NCBI GenBank assembly: GCA_030044235.1
Contig: JASHWD010000046.1
Location: 1 to 7,038 of the forward strand
DNA from: Candidatus Parvarchaeota archaeon
GTDB lineage: Archaea; Nanobdellota; Nanobdellia; Parvarchaeales; Parvarchaeaceae
DNA length: 7,038 bases
Reading direction: 5' to 3'
The notes beneath the pieces are model-generated. The model had not been told where the DNA came from and ran no database searches. It saw only the letters and a program-made list of their open reading frames with translations. Within the stretch, counting starts at the first letter, position 1, and each line of letters opens with the position of its first letter. Shown in pieces: positions 1 through 5,427 of this stretch. The position numbers were made by a program, and so were the translations under genes.

Positions 1-204
1 GAACTCGAGATAGGGAGCGCTTGGATAGCGACTATACAGCAGGACGAAATTAAAAGACTGCTCCAAATACCAGAAAATTATGTTGTTAGAGGAATAATAC
101 CAATAGGCTATCCGGCCCCAAATGGGACCGCCACAGCACCAAACATCTTACCAAGACTTCAAGAAATAACCCACATAGAAAGCTTTAATAATAGGGCCGT
201 CTAA
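1..204 (+). CDS. Nitroreductase-family protein, C-terminal part (5' end outside window)
   Basis: The first frame is open from base 1 to a TAA at 202-204, giving the last 67 residues of a protein that begins upstream. The segment GSAWIATI, then a short helix ending in LLQIPENY, then GIIPIGYPAP matches the C-terminal part of FMN-dependent nitroreductase-family proteins, where a GxxxxWxG-like stretch and the IIPIGYP strand lie near the flavin. Members of this family use FMN and NAD(P)H to reduce nitro compounds, quinones or flavins, or serve in cofactor chemistry; the substrate cannot be told from this fragment. The gene ends 17 nt before the Sec61-beta start on the same strand, so the two may share a transcript. 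The family call is fairly secure; the exact function is unknown. Confidence 0.8.
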   Translation, partial: ELEIGSAWIATIQQDEIKRLLQIPENYVVRGIIPIGYPAPNGTATAPNILPRLQEITHIESFNNRAV

Positions 205-221
205 ATAATAAAATAACAATT

Positions 222-386
222 ATGTTAAACAAAAAGGGCCAAGCGAGAATGCCATCATCTTTTGGTGGTCTTGTACAATATTATTCTGAATACAAAAGTA
301 AGATAACTCTAAAGCCTGAAATGGTAATAGTATTAGGAATAGTTCTTGTAGGCGTAGTTGTAACCCTAGAATTAATATTTGGATAA
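222..386 (+). CDS. secG: Preprotein translocase subunit Sec61-beta (SecG-equivalent)
   Basis: This 54-residue protein is the small, single-span beta subunit of the archaeal SecYE-beta protein-conducting channel in the cytoplasmic membrane. The N-terminal half is polar and carries the family pattern MPSSFGGLVQYYSEYKSKI followed by LKPE. A single hydrophobic segment follows at about residues 34-53, ending at the C-terminus, so the protein is tail-anchored with its N-terminus in the cytoplasm. The length is normal for archaeal Sec61-beta. I chose ATG at 222 because it is the first start after the upstream stop; a second ATG at 249 would give a 45-residue form. No good Shine-Dalgarno site is visible. 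The gene is followed by a long hairpin and converges on the Hjc-like gene. Confidence 0.92.
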   Translation: MLNKKGQARMPSSFGGLVQYYSEYKSKITLKPEMVIVLGIVLVGVVVTLELIFG

Positions 387-394
387 ACTAAAAA

Positions 395-440
395 TAAAAG
401 ATGGCTTTTGTGTCCGAGTACTCACAAAAACCATCTTTTA
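395..440. terminator. Long hairpin between convergent genes, possible bidirectional terminator
   Basis: Bases 395-412 pair with 423-440 to form an 18-bp stem with a single mismatch (C405 against A430) and a 10-nt loop at 413-422. The outer part reads TAAAAGATGG and CCATCTTTTA. It starts 8 nt after the Sec61-beta stop codon and sits between two convergent genes. By symmetry it would form in either transcript. The right arm ends in a T-run (436-439) for plus-strand transcription, and the minus strand ends similarly. Archaeal termination mainly needs U-rich tracts, so the hairpin may instead protect 3' ends or mark a small RNA. The structure is seen; the role is inferred. Confidence 0.5.
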
Positions 441-516
441 ATAATAAACAAATTGCCTTTTAGGTATTAAAAACATCTATGGAAACCATTGGAAACTATC
501 ACAAGTCTGTTTTTAG

Positions 517-849
517 CTAAAATATTAGGCCGGACAGAAATTTTTCTATGTCCTCGCCATCGGTCTTTGAAACTATTTTCTGAGGAGGCATAACGCGCAC
601 TATGTTTCGTCCAAAATCGACAACAAGCATAAAAGGAAATCCTTCGTAATTCTTGCTTTCATATCCGTAATAATAAAATTTATCTTTATTTGTTGATTTT
701 ATCTGAAAAAAGATGCAATGTCCGTTCTTGAAGGCTATAAGATCGTATTCTCCAAGACTGCCGCCAGCCCTAACTACTTTCCAGCCGTGTGCAATTAAGA
801 TTAGTTTTACCTTTCTTTCTATTCTATAGCCTTTTATCTTATTTAGCAT
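517..849 (-). CDS. hjc: Hjc-type Holliday junction resolvase / PD-(D/E)xK-fold nuclease with QxK variant
   Basis: The 110-residue protein matches the size and order of motifs of archaeal Hjc, the dimeric nuclease that cuts four-way DNA junctions in recombination and repair. Visible motifs are the N-terminal KGYRIERK with Glu11, the basic strand KVVRAGGS, the metal-binding Asp36 in EYDLIAF, and Lys51 in the FFQIKS strand. In Hjc the strand normally reads ExK; here residue 49 is Gln (codon CAG at 705-703). QxK variants are known in other nucleases of this fold such as Mrr-like enzymes, so activity may remain, but resolvase function is less certain than the fold. It starts one base after the stop of the upstream membrane protein gene, so the two are probably cotranscribed and translationally coupled. 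No Shine-Dalgarno site is evident. Confidence 0.75.
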   Translation of the reverse strand: MLNKIKGYRIERKVKLILIAHGWKVVRAGGSLGEYDLIAFKNGHCIFFQIKSTNKDKFYYYGYESKNYEGFPFMLVVDFGRNIVRVMPPQKIVSKTDGEDIEKFLSGLIF

Positions 850-850
850 G

Positions 851-1792
851 CTATATTCTTTTGATTTTATTGTTCTTGCCTATGGACTGTAGCTTGATTA
901 GTTTAAACCTTGAAAGCTTGGAAAGTATCTTACTCATTTTAGACTTAGAAAATCCGCTAGAAGTAACAAGATCTTTTTGCGCGGTGAAGCCGCTAGGCTT
1001 TATCATTTTAAGTACCTTCTCCTCATCTTCATTTAATAACTTCCTAAACGGATTAGTTCTTTTTTTAGCTATGCGGGGTGGATTAAGCGCCCCCTTGGAC
1101 CTTATTAGTATAAACAAAGCGACTATTATTCCGGCTATTATTGCACCGGCTATTATGTAAGAAGTTAACGGTTGTGAGGAAGATTGCGTTGAAAAAACGT
1201 CTGAATATGACACCGCAAAAAGAAATTGTGAATTGCTAGAAAGTCCCCTTGACCATATCACTTCTTTGTTCTGACCGGTTAAGTTTATAGTTGCTGGCTT
1301 TGGACTATACGATAATAAACCCGCGCCTTGAGGTAATACGGTTATTATTTTAAGATATGTCGTCGTCAGATTAAATGTTGTGAACGCAAATGTAGAATTA
1401 AATTGAGTGCCGCCAGAATAATCCGTGTTAAATGAATAAGATAGAGTAAAAATATCTGAAGGTCTTACATCGTCTATCTCTAAAACTACACAGAGCTGAG
1501 AAGAATTTAGACTGTTACATGGCTTAGATTGTAGCTCATCGAAATCGTATGGCTGACCGGCCAAAAACAATTTTATATTAGATGCATAATCCGGCAATGT
1601 TAGGTTTATCTTCCCGCTCCCGTTATAAAGGAAGGTGTATTCCACACTTGATATTGCGGAAGTTTGTGATTGTTGCGTTAGTGTGTTAGTTATGTTTACA
1701 TAAGCAACACTGTTACCGCTAATCCCGTGACTTGTATTAATAATTAGAAAAACCGCTATCGTCGCAAAAAAAACAATTATCCAACTTTTCAT
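851..1792 (-). CDS. Exported membrane-anchored protein with cytoplasmic winged-helix domain (putative membrane-bound regulator)
   Basis: The 313-residue protein has a clear layout. A signal peptide or N-terminal anchor covers residues 1-23 (KSWIIVFFATIAVFLI). A beta-rich, Ser/Thr/Asn-rich outer domain spans about 24-208, with seven N-glycosylation sequons (N33, N57, N63, N96, N132, N141, N170) and two cysteines (C92, C101) that could form a disulfide. A single membrane segment lies at about 211-231, followed by a basic stop-transfer stretch (RIAKKR). A C-terminal winged helix-turn-helix runs from about 254 to 313, with recognition-helix-like SGFSKSKMSKILSKLSRF and a short wing. This architecture occurs in archaeal membrane-anchored transcription regulators, in which an outer domain may sense a signal and a cytoplasmic domain may bind DNA. 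Ligand and targets are unknown. It forms an operon with the Hjc-like gene. Confidence 0.75.
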   Translation of the reverse strand: MKSWIIVFFATIAVFLIINTSHGISGNSVAYVNITNTLTQQSQTSAISSVEYTFLYNGSGKINLTLPDYASNIKLFLAGQPYDFDELQSKPCNSLNSSQLCVVLEIDDVRPSDIFTLSYSFNTDYSGGTQFNSTFAFTTFNLTTTYLKIITVLPQGAGLLSYSPKPATINLTGQNKEVIWSRGLSSNSQFLFAVSYSDVFSTQSSSQPLTSYIIAGAIIAGIIVALFILIRSKGALNPPRIAKKRTNPFRKLLNEDEEKVLKMIKPSGFTAQKDLVTSSGFSKSKMSKILSKLSRFKLIKLQSIGKNNKIKRI

Positions 1793-1813
1793 AGTTTATT
1801 ATATAAAAACATC

Positions 1814-1821
1814 GTATAAAT
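1814..1821 (-). promoter_or_regulatory. TATA-like box for the membrane winged-helix gene
   Basis: On the minus strand the sequence reads ATTTATAC, close to the archaeal TATA consensus. Its centre lies about 25 nt before the ATG at 1792. Since archaeal transcription usually starts about 25 nt downstream of the box, the mRNA would begin at or next to the start codon, so the gene is predicted to be leaderless. This agrees with the absence of a Shine-Dalgarno site. Confidence 0.5.
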
Positions 1822-1878
1822 GTGTTCTTTGGCGACTACGCCTTATTCTAGACCGAGCTTAATAACAATAACGGATAG

Positions 1879-1896
1879 TTATAAAAGATTTAAATA
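1879..1896 (+). promoter_or_regulatory. TATA-like promoter region of the eL43-Rpo12-Pcc1-prefoldin operon
   Basis: Two TATA-like elements overlap the same short region: TTATAAAA at 1879-1886 and TTTAAATA at 1889-1896. The first would place the start of transcription near 1908 and the second near 1918, so the leader before the ATG at 1921 would be about 3-13 nt or absent. The 128-nt divergent gap (1793-1920) therefore appears to hold promoters for both directions. Which element is used cannot be decided from sequence. Confidence 0.5.
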
Positions 1897-1920
1897 GAAG
1901 TAAAAATAAAAAGAAGAGAT

Positions 1921-2118
1921 ATGAGAACGCCTAGATATGGTGTTGGTGTAAGGAAAAGGCTGGATGACGTGCATAAGCAAAGAAGCCAAAAATACCAATG
2001 CCCTAGATGCAAGAAACTTACAATGAAAAGAGTTTACAGTGGCGTTTGGAAGTGTAAAAAGTGCGGTCTGGAGGTAGCTGACAATGCATACTCCGTATCG
2101 ATAAAGACTATAAAGTAG
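1921..2118 (+). CDS. rpl37ae: Large ribosomal subunit protein eL43 (L37Ae)
   Basis: The 65-residue basic protein is a zinc-binding component of the 50S subunit found in archaea and eukaryotes. The N-terminal PRYGVGVRKRL matches the conserved GPRYGxxxRKR segment. A four-cysteine zinc ribbon follows, with C27 and C30 (CPRC) and C45 and C48 (WKCKKCG), separated by the typical MKRVYSGVWKC stretch. A short C-terminal tail contains the family's GG/DNAY-like element (ADNAYSVS). It is somewhat short because the N-terminal extension before PRYG is only three residues. It is the first gene of an operon with Rpo12, Pcc1 and prefoldin beta, an order seen in other archaea. The ATG start fits the promoter position; no strong Shine-Dalgarno site is present. 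Confidence 0.95.
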   Translation: MRTPRYGVGVRKRLDDVHKQRSQKYQCPRCKKLTMKRVYSGVWKCKKCGLEVADNAYSVSIKTIK

Positions 2119-2123
2119 GTGGT
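2117..2123 (+). promoter_or_regulatory. Shine-Dalgarno site for the Rpo12 gene
   Basis: AGGTGGT overlaps the eL43 stop codon (TAG, 2116-2118) and lies 1 nt before the ATG at 2125, with its GGTG core about 4 nt upstream. It is a short but clear match to the archaeal GGTGAT-type site and supports the 46-residue Rpo12 reading. Confidence 0.5.
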
Positions 2124-2124
2124 T

Positions 2125-2265
2125 ATGACAAAATACAAATGTTTTTCGTGCGGCGCTTCGGTGGATTCGAGCGAGCTAAGAGAATTGATAAGGTGCCCAT
2201 ATTGCGGGGGCCGCGTACTTATAAAGAAACGCCCAGAAGGCGGGCATCATGTCAAAGCAAGATGA
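2125..2265 (+). CDS. rpo12: DNA-directed RNA polymerase subunit Rpo12 (subunit P)
   Basis: This 46-residue open reading frame encodes the small zinc-ribbon subunit of archaeal RNA polymerase, the counterpart of eukaryotic Rpb12, which helps hold the Rpo3-Rpo10 assembly platform. The sequence has the full family signature: YKCFSCG with C6 and C9, then IRCPYCGGRVLIKKRP with C24 and C27, and the usual basic ending VKAR. The length is normal for the family. The gene starts 7 nt after the eL43 stop behind an AGGTGGT site, and its last 17 nt overlap the start of the Pcc1 gene in another frame. It is easily missed because of its size, but the motif match leaves little doubt. Confidence 0.95.
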   Translation: MTKYKCFSCGASVDSSELRELIRCPYCGGRVLIKKRPEGGHHVKAR

Positions 2266-2500
2266 AGAGTACGGAATCCAGTTAACACTGGAAGTAAAAC
2301 CGAGTTCAGGTTCTTTGAAAAGCTTTGAAAAGGCTCTTGCTGATAATTTACACTCGAGTGATAGAGTAACCGTCAATACAGAAACCAAGAATGGAAATTT
2401 ATATATATCGATAAAAGCTAAAGATACTAACATATTGCGCTCTGTTGTAAACAATTATCTGAATGCAATAAAGATGTTAGAGGAAACAGATAAATTATGA
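2249..2500 (+). CDS. pcc1: KEOPS complex subunit Pcc1
   Basis: The 83-residue protein resembles Pcc1, the small subunit that binds Kae1 and mediates dimerisation in the KEOPS complex, which makes the t6A modification at position 37 of ANN-decoding tRNAs. It shows the family's alternating pattern: an N-terminal strand (GIQLTLEVKPS), a helix (SLKSFEKALADNL), two strands (RVTVNTETKNGNLYISIKAKDTN) and a C-terminal helix with the characteristic ILRSVVNNYLNAIKMLEE, like the LRxxxNSYLRWL segment of other Pcc1 proteins. The gene overlaps the Rpo12 gene by 17 nt and the prefoldin gene by an ATGA junction, so translation is probably coupled. The context with Rpo12 and prefoldin beta is typical for archaeal pcc1 and strengthens the call. 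Confidence 0.85.
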   Translation: MSKQDEEYGIQLTLEVKPSSGSLKSFEKALADNLHSSDRVTVNTETKNGNLYISIKAKDTNILRSVVNNYLNAIKMLEETDKL

Positions 2501-2805
2501 ATGAAGAAGATTACGAAACTTTAAGGCAACAGTTACAAGTTGAGATGACCCAAAAGCAGACCCTACAGTTGCAATACAACGAGCTTAAAAGAACTTTAGA
2601 AGATGTAGAAAAAGCTGGAGAGGATGAGAAACTATTTGAGATGGTCGGAAGTATCCTAGTAAGCAAAAATAAGAAAGACATCTCTTCTAATTTTAAGGAG
2701 AAGATGGAGATACTAGAATTCAGACTTAAGACCGTATCAAAATCAGTCGAAGAAACTACTAAGAAATTACAAGAAGCTCAAAAAGCCTTAGAAAAGAAAC
2801 ATTAA
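2497..2805 (+). CDS. pfdB: Prefoldin subunit beta
   Basis: The 102-residue protein is the beta subunit of archaeal prefoldin, a jellyfish-shaped alpha2-beta4 chaperone that hands unfolded proteins to the thermosome. Two coiled-coil helices frame a central beta hairpin: the first helix spans about residues 3-45 (Gln/Leu/Glu-rich heptads, LRQQLQVEMTQKQTLQLQYN), the hairpin about 46-62 with KLFEMVGSILVSKNK, and the second helix about 63-101 rich in Lys and Glu. The LFxMVGxILV element is diagnostic for the beta subunit. Its ATG overlaps the Pcc1 stop codon (ATGA, 2497-2500). It is the last gene of the operon; 79 nt separate it from the next probable start. Confidence 0.92.
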   Translation: MNEEDYETLRQQLQVEMTQKQTLQLQYNELKRTLEDVEKAGEDEKLFEMVGSILVSKNKKDISSNFKEKMEILEFRLKTVSKSVEETTKKLQEAQKALEKKH

Positions 2806-2854
2806 TTTAGATTAGTTAACGATTAATTGCTCCTATTTTTATCATTCTAGAATG

Positions 2855-2865
2855 TTTTTATTATT
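2855..2865 (+). promoter_or_regulatory. TATA-like box for the sugar-metabolism operon
   Basis: TTTTTATTATT is centred about 25 nt before the ATG at 2885, predicting a leaderless transcript that starts at that codon. A second AT-rich element, ATTTTTATC at 2835-2843, would start transcription near 2864. Both place the transcript start downstream of the earlier in-frame ATG at 2852, which argues against that start. The T-run at 2836-2840 could also help end the preceding operon. Confidence 0.45.
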
Positions 2866-2884
2866 CGGGCTAACATACTATTAT

Positions 2885-3847
2885 ATGTTCGATGTTGTTA
2901 CCTTAGGTTCTGCCACTAAAGACATATTCCTTTTTACAAAGGACAGCAGTTTAAAGCCGGGCATAAATAAACATTTCCTTGAGATACCATTTGATAAAAA
3001 GATTGAAGTCGAAAAGGTATTGGAATTCAGCGGCGGTAGTGCGACTAATGCCGCTGCAACTTTTGCAAGGTTCGGAAAGAAAATTGCTGCCATAGCGAAG
3101 ATAGGTAACGATGCAAATGGGAACTTCGTAATTAATGACATGCAAAAATTTGGGATTTCTTCTGAATACGTCGTGAAAGGCGAGGGAGAGACTCCGTTTT
3201 CGAACGTTGTAGTATCAGAAAATGGACATATGGTTTTGTTTGTTTACCGCGGGGCCGAAAAAACCTTAAAATTAGATGAATTAAAACTAGATTTTAAATC
3301 GAAATGGTTATATGTAGGCCCGCTGGGGGGAGAAAGCTACAAAGTTTTACCAGACGTGATAAAATATGCAAAAGAAAACGGTATCCATGTCGCTTTGAAT
3401 CCTGGCTCAAACGAATTAAATTTAAAGTTAAAAAAGATGGAGCCCGTGCTAAAAGATGTTGACGTAATAAGCATGAACGATGAGGAAGCGAGGCGATTTG
3501 TAGGTTATGGAAACGATATAAAGAATCTTATAAAACTTGGAAAAGCAGTTAAATCTACTGCAATAATTACTCGCGGAGAAAAGGGTTCTATTGTACTTAA
3601 TGAAAAGAACATCTATCGTGCAGAAGCATTCAATGTTAAGCAAATAAATTTCGTTGGGGCTGGGGATGCATTCTTATCCGGCTTTGTAAATGCGCTAATA
3701 GATGAGAAGGAGATATCCGATGCGATAACTTTAGGTAGTTATAATGCGAGTAGCGTAGTAAAACACTACGGCGCTAAAGACGGTATAGTAAATGAATACC
3801 CAAAACAAAAATTAAAAATTGGGAGGTCTGAATATGAAAAAAAATAG
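2885..3847 (+). CDS. PfkB-family carbohydrate kinase (ribokinase fold), probable phosphofructokinase-like enzyme
   Basis: The 320-residue protein has the PfkB plan: an N-terminal strand VVTLGSATKDIF with the substrate-binding Asp13, motif 1 GGSATNAAATFARFG at about 50-64, a nucleotide-site strand IITRGEKGSIVL, and motif 2 VGAGDAFLSGF at about 257-267 with the catalytic base Asp261. The usual Asp-Thr-Thr or Asp-Ala-Thr before GAGD is N255-F256-V257, which is unusual. PfkB enzymes phosphorylate fructose 6-phosphate, ribose, KDG, nucleosides and other sugars; sequence does not settle this. The overlap with an aldolase gene and the nearby sugar kinase and isomerase suggest phosphofructokinase activity by context. 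I prefer ATG 2885 over ATG 2852 because VVTLGS then begins three residues from the start, as in relatives, and because the TATA box lies 25 nt upstream. Confidence 0.85.
   Translation: MFDVVTLGSATKDIFLFTKDSSLKPGINKHFLEIPFDKKIEVEKVLEFSGGSATNAAATFARFGKKIAAIAKIGNDANGNFVINDMQKFGISSEYVVKGEGETPFSNVVVSENGHMVLFVYRGAEKTLKLDELKLDFKSKWLYVGPLGGESYKVLPDVIKYAKENGIHVALNPGSNELNLKLKKMEPVLKDVDVISMNDEEARRFVGYGNDIKNLIKLGKAVKSTAIITRGEKGSIVLNEKNIYRAEAFNVKQINFVGAGDAFLSGFVNALIDEKEISDAITLGSYNASSVVKHYGAKDGIVNEYPKQKLKIGRSEYEKK
3821..3827 (+). promoter_or_regulatory. Strong Shine-Dalgarno site deciding the aldolase start
   Basis: GGGAGGT lies 6 nt before the ATG at 3834, inside the end of the kinase gene. It is the best ribosome binding site in the window. 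It favours ATG 3834 over the in-frame TTG at 3819, which would place this site inside the coding region. Confidence 0.75.
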
Positions 3848-4571
3848 TTTTAAGACAGAAGGGATATACTTGGCGTACGATCATGGGATGGAGCATGGGC
3901 CTGTTGAGTTCAATGAAAAGAGTGTTTCTCCTAATTACATAATCGACATAGCAAAAAGAGCAGAAGTAGACGCATTGGTTCTCTTAAAAGGGACAGCAAA
4001 AAATTATTATAAAAAAGACATTGGAATACCGCTTATAGTAAAGCTTAACCAGAAGACTAGCTTATATAACGGTGAACCCTTTTCGAATCAAGTTTGCAGT
4101 GTGAAGGAAGCGATAGCTCTTGGCGCATCCGCCGTCGGATATACTGTATATGCCGGGAGCCGATACGAACATCGTATGCTTAGAGAATTTGGCAGTATAG
4201 AAGAAGAGGCGCACAAATACGGATTGCCGGTTATAATGTGGTCTTACCCAAGAGGAGAATCTATAAAAGACGATCAGTCACCGGAAGTTGTAGCTTATGC
4301 TGCTAGGATCGCACTGGAGATGGCGGCGGACGTAGTCAAATTAAAATATCCAAATGACGAGTCTAAGCTAAGATGGGTTGTGGAAAGCGCCGGCTCTACA
4401 AAAGTATTTCTTTCAGGAGGAAAGGCTGTAGATGACCATACTTTTGAGCGGATGGTTAAAAACGTAATAAAAGCTGGATTTGCCGGCATCGCTGTTGGAA
4501 GAAATGTATGGCAAAGTGATGACCCCATTAAAAGAATAAAAAGAATAAGGGAGATAATGGCTTCGGCTTAA
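3834..4571 (+). CDS. fba: Class I fructose-bisphosphate aldolase (archaeal DhnA/FbaB type)
   Basis: The 245-residue protein belongs to the archaeal class I aldolases, TIM barrels that form a Schiff base and cleave fructose 1,6-bisphosphate into dihydroxyacetone phosphate and glyceraldehyde 3-phosphate, or run the reverse. Visible motifs are AYDHGMEHGP near residues 14-23 with Asp16, TVYAGSRYE near 104-112, the YPRG element with Tyr138, the DVVKLKYP strand whose Lys169 is the likely Schiff-base lysine (Lys171 is two residues on), and the phosphate-binding LSGGKAVDD and GIAVGRNVWQ near the end. The related ADTH synthase of the aromatic pathway usually has a different first motif, so aldolase is preferred. 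The first 14 nt overlap the kinase gene; 13 nt separate it from the ROK gene. The length is close to family size. Confidence 0.92.
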   Translation: MKKNSFKTEGIYLAYDHGMEHGPVEFNEKSVSPNYIIDIAKRAEVDALVLLKGTAKNYYKKDIGIPLIVKLNQKTSLYNGEPFSNQVCSVKEAIALGASAVGYTVYAGSRYEHRMLREFGSIEEEAHKYGLPVIMWSYPRGESIKDDQSPEVVAYAARIALEMAADVVKLKYPNDESKLRWVVESAGSTKVFLSGGKAVDDHTFERMVKNVIKAGFAGIAVGRNVWQSDDPIKRIKRIREIMASA

Positions 4572-4584
4572 CCGGACTAATTTT

Positions 4585-5427
4585 ATGGGCAAGAAAAAGG
4601 TCTGCATAGATATAGGGGGCACAAAGACGATATTTGCGGTACTTGATGAGAGCTTAAACACCGAAAACAGTGTTTACGTAGACACTCCAGATAATTTAAA
4701 GGACTTTTTAGAGGTACTAAACAAAAATCTTAACATGTTTAGATTAGATTCTGACACGGCGAATGTTTCAGTAGCCGGTAGAGTTGATGACAGCGGAAAA
4801 GTTATTTTTTGCCCGAACCTACCGATAAACAACTTTAACTTAAAAAAGGCTATTAAAAAATATTTTAAAAAAGTCTACATAGACAATGACGCGAATTGCT
4901 TCGCGGTATATGAGATATTCAAGGGATTCTTAAAAAAGAAAAACAATGGTGTAATACTGGTCTGGGGGACAGGAATCGGTGGCTCGTTGGTACTAAACGG
5001 CAGGATATATCGCGGTTCTGGCCTTGCATCCGAGATGGGCCACATAAAGACGATGGTCGAACCGGAAACTGATACAGAAAGACTAGTTGGCGGACGTTGG
5101 CTAAAAGAACGTTTTGGATATTCTGGTTCGGAACTGCAAGCATTGGCAGAATCCGGTGATATCTACGCAATTTCCAAATTCAAAAAAATAGGCGAGATAT
5201 TTGGTAGATACCTTTCATCTTTGAGCTATCTACTCGACCCAGAAATCGTAGTTATCGGCGGCAGTTTTGTAAAGTCTTGGAAATTTCTTGAAGATTCTGT
5301 TAAAGAAGTCATAAAAAATGAAACTTTGAGAGGAAAACTAGAGATAAAAACAAACGACGACAAATTTTATGTTATAAGAGGATGTTATTTCTTGGATGAT
5401 TATGCGAAACTTCATAATAAATTATAA
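4585..5427 (+). CDS. ROK-family sugar kinase, probable glucokinase, lacking the usual zinc motif
   Basis: The 280-residue protein has the actin-like sugar kinase fold. Motifs in order are the phosphate loop CIDIGGTKT (residues 7-15), the catalytic Asp102 in IDNDANC, the GTGIGG loop at 128-133, the ROK segment NGRIYRGSGLASEMGHIK with Glu150 and His153, and LDPEIVVIGG at 218-226. These support phosphorylation of glucose or a related hexose with ATP. The normal ROK zinc site, CxCGxxGCxE shortly after the GH, is absent; the region reads ETDTERLVGG and then RWLKERFG, with no cysteine between residues 106 and 266. Substrate is therefore uncertain: glucose, N-acetylglucosamine, mannose or fructose are all used in the family. 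The place between aldolase and triosephosphate isomerase genes favours a glycolytic hexokinase role. Confidence 0.85.
   Translation: MGKKKVCIDIGGTKTIFAVLDESLNTENSVYVDTPDNLKDFLEVLNKNLNMFRLDSDTANVSVAGRVDDSGKVIFCPNLPINNFNLKKAIKKYFKKVYIDNDANCFAVYEIFKGFLKKKNNGVILVWGTGIGGSLVLNGRIYRGSGLASEMGHIKTMVEPETDTERLVGGRWLKERFGYSGSELQALAESGDIYAISKFKKIGEIFGRYLSSLSYLLDPEIVVIGGSFVKSWKFLEDSVKEVIKNETLRGKLEIKTNDDKFYVIRGCYFLDDYAKLHNKL

Noticed and set aside
395..440. A tRNA or split-tRNA gene at the hairpin
   Set aside because: There is no cloverleaf, no T-loop consensus and no anticodon arm; only a single long stem is present.
479..496. Short tandem TGGAAAC units as the start of a repeat array
   Set aside because: Only two imperfect copies occur, with no spacer pattern or further copies, so there is no CRISPR or satellite array.
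479..520. A 13-residue open frame in the convergent gap
   Set aside because: It is too short, has no recognisable motif and overlaps the end of the Hjc-like gene on the other strand.
789..1160. A 123-codon open frame on the plus strand with hydrophobic sequence
   Set aside because: It lies antisense to the winged-helix, membrane-segment and Hjc start regions of two well-supported minus-strand genes; its hydrophobic character mirrors their sequence. It has no family motif.
2176..2454. A 92-codon open frame on the minus strand
   Set aside because: It is antisense to Rpo12 and Pcc1, both supported by clear family motifs.
2852..2884. An earlier in-frame ATG for the PfkB kinase, adding 11 residues
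   Set aside because: The extra residues (FLLFGLTYYY) precede the normal first strand of the fold, and both TATA-like boxes would start transcription downstream of this ATG.
3819..3833. A TTG start for the aldolase five codons upstream
   Set aside because: The strong GGGAGGT site lies downstream of the TTG and correctly spaced for ATG 3834.
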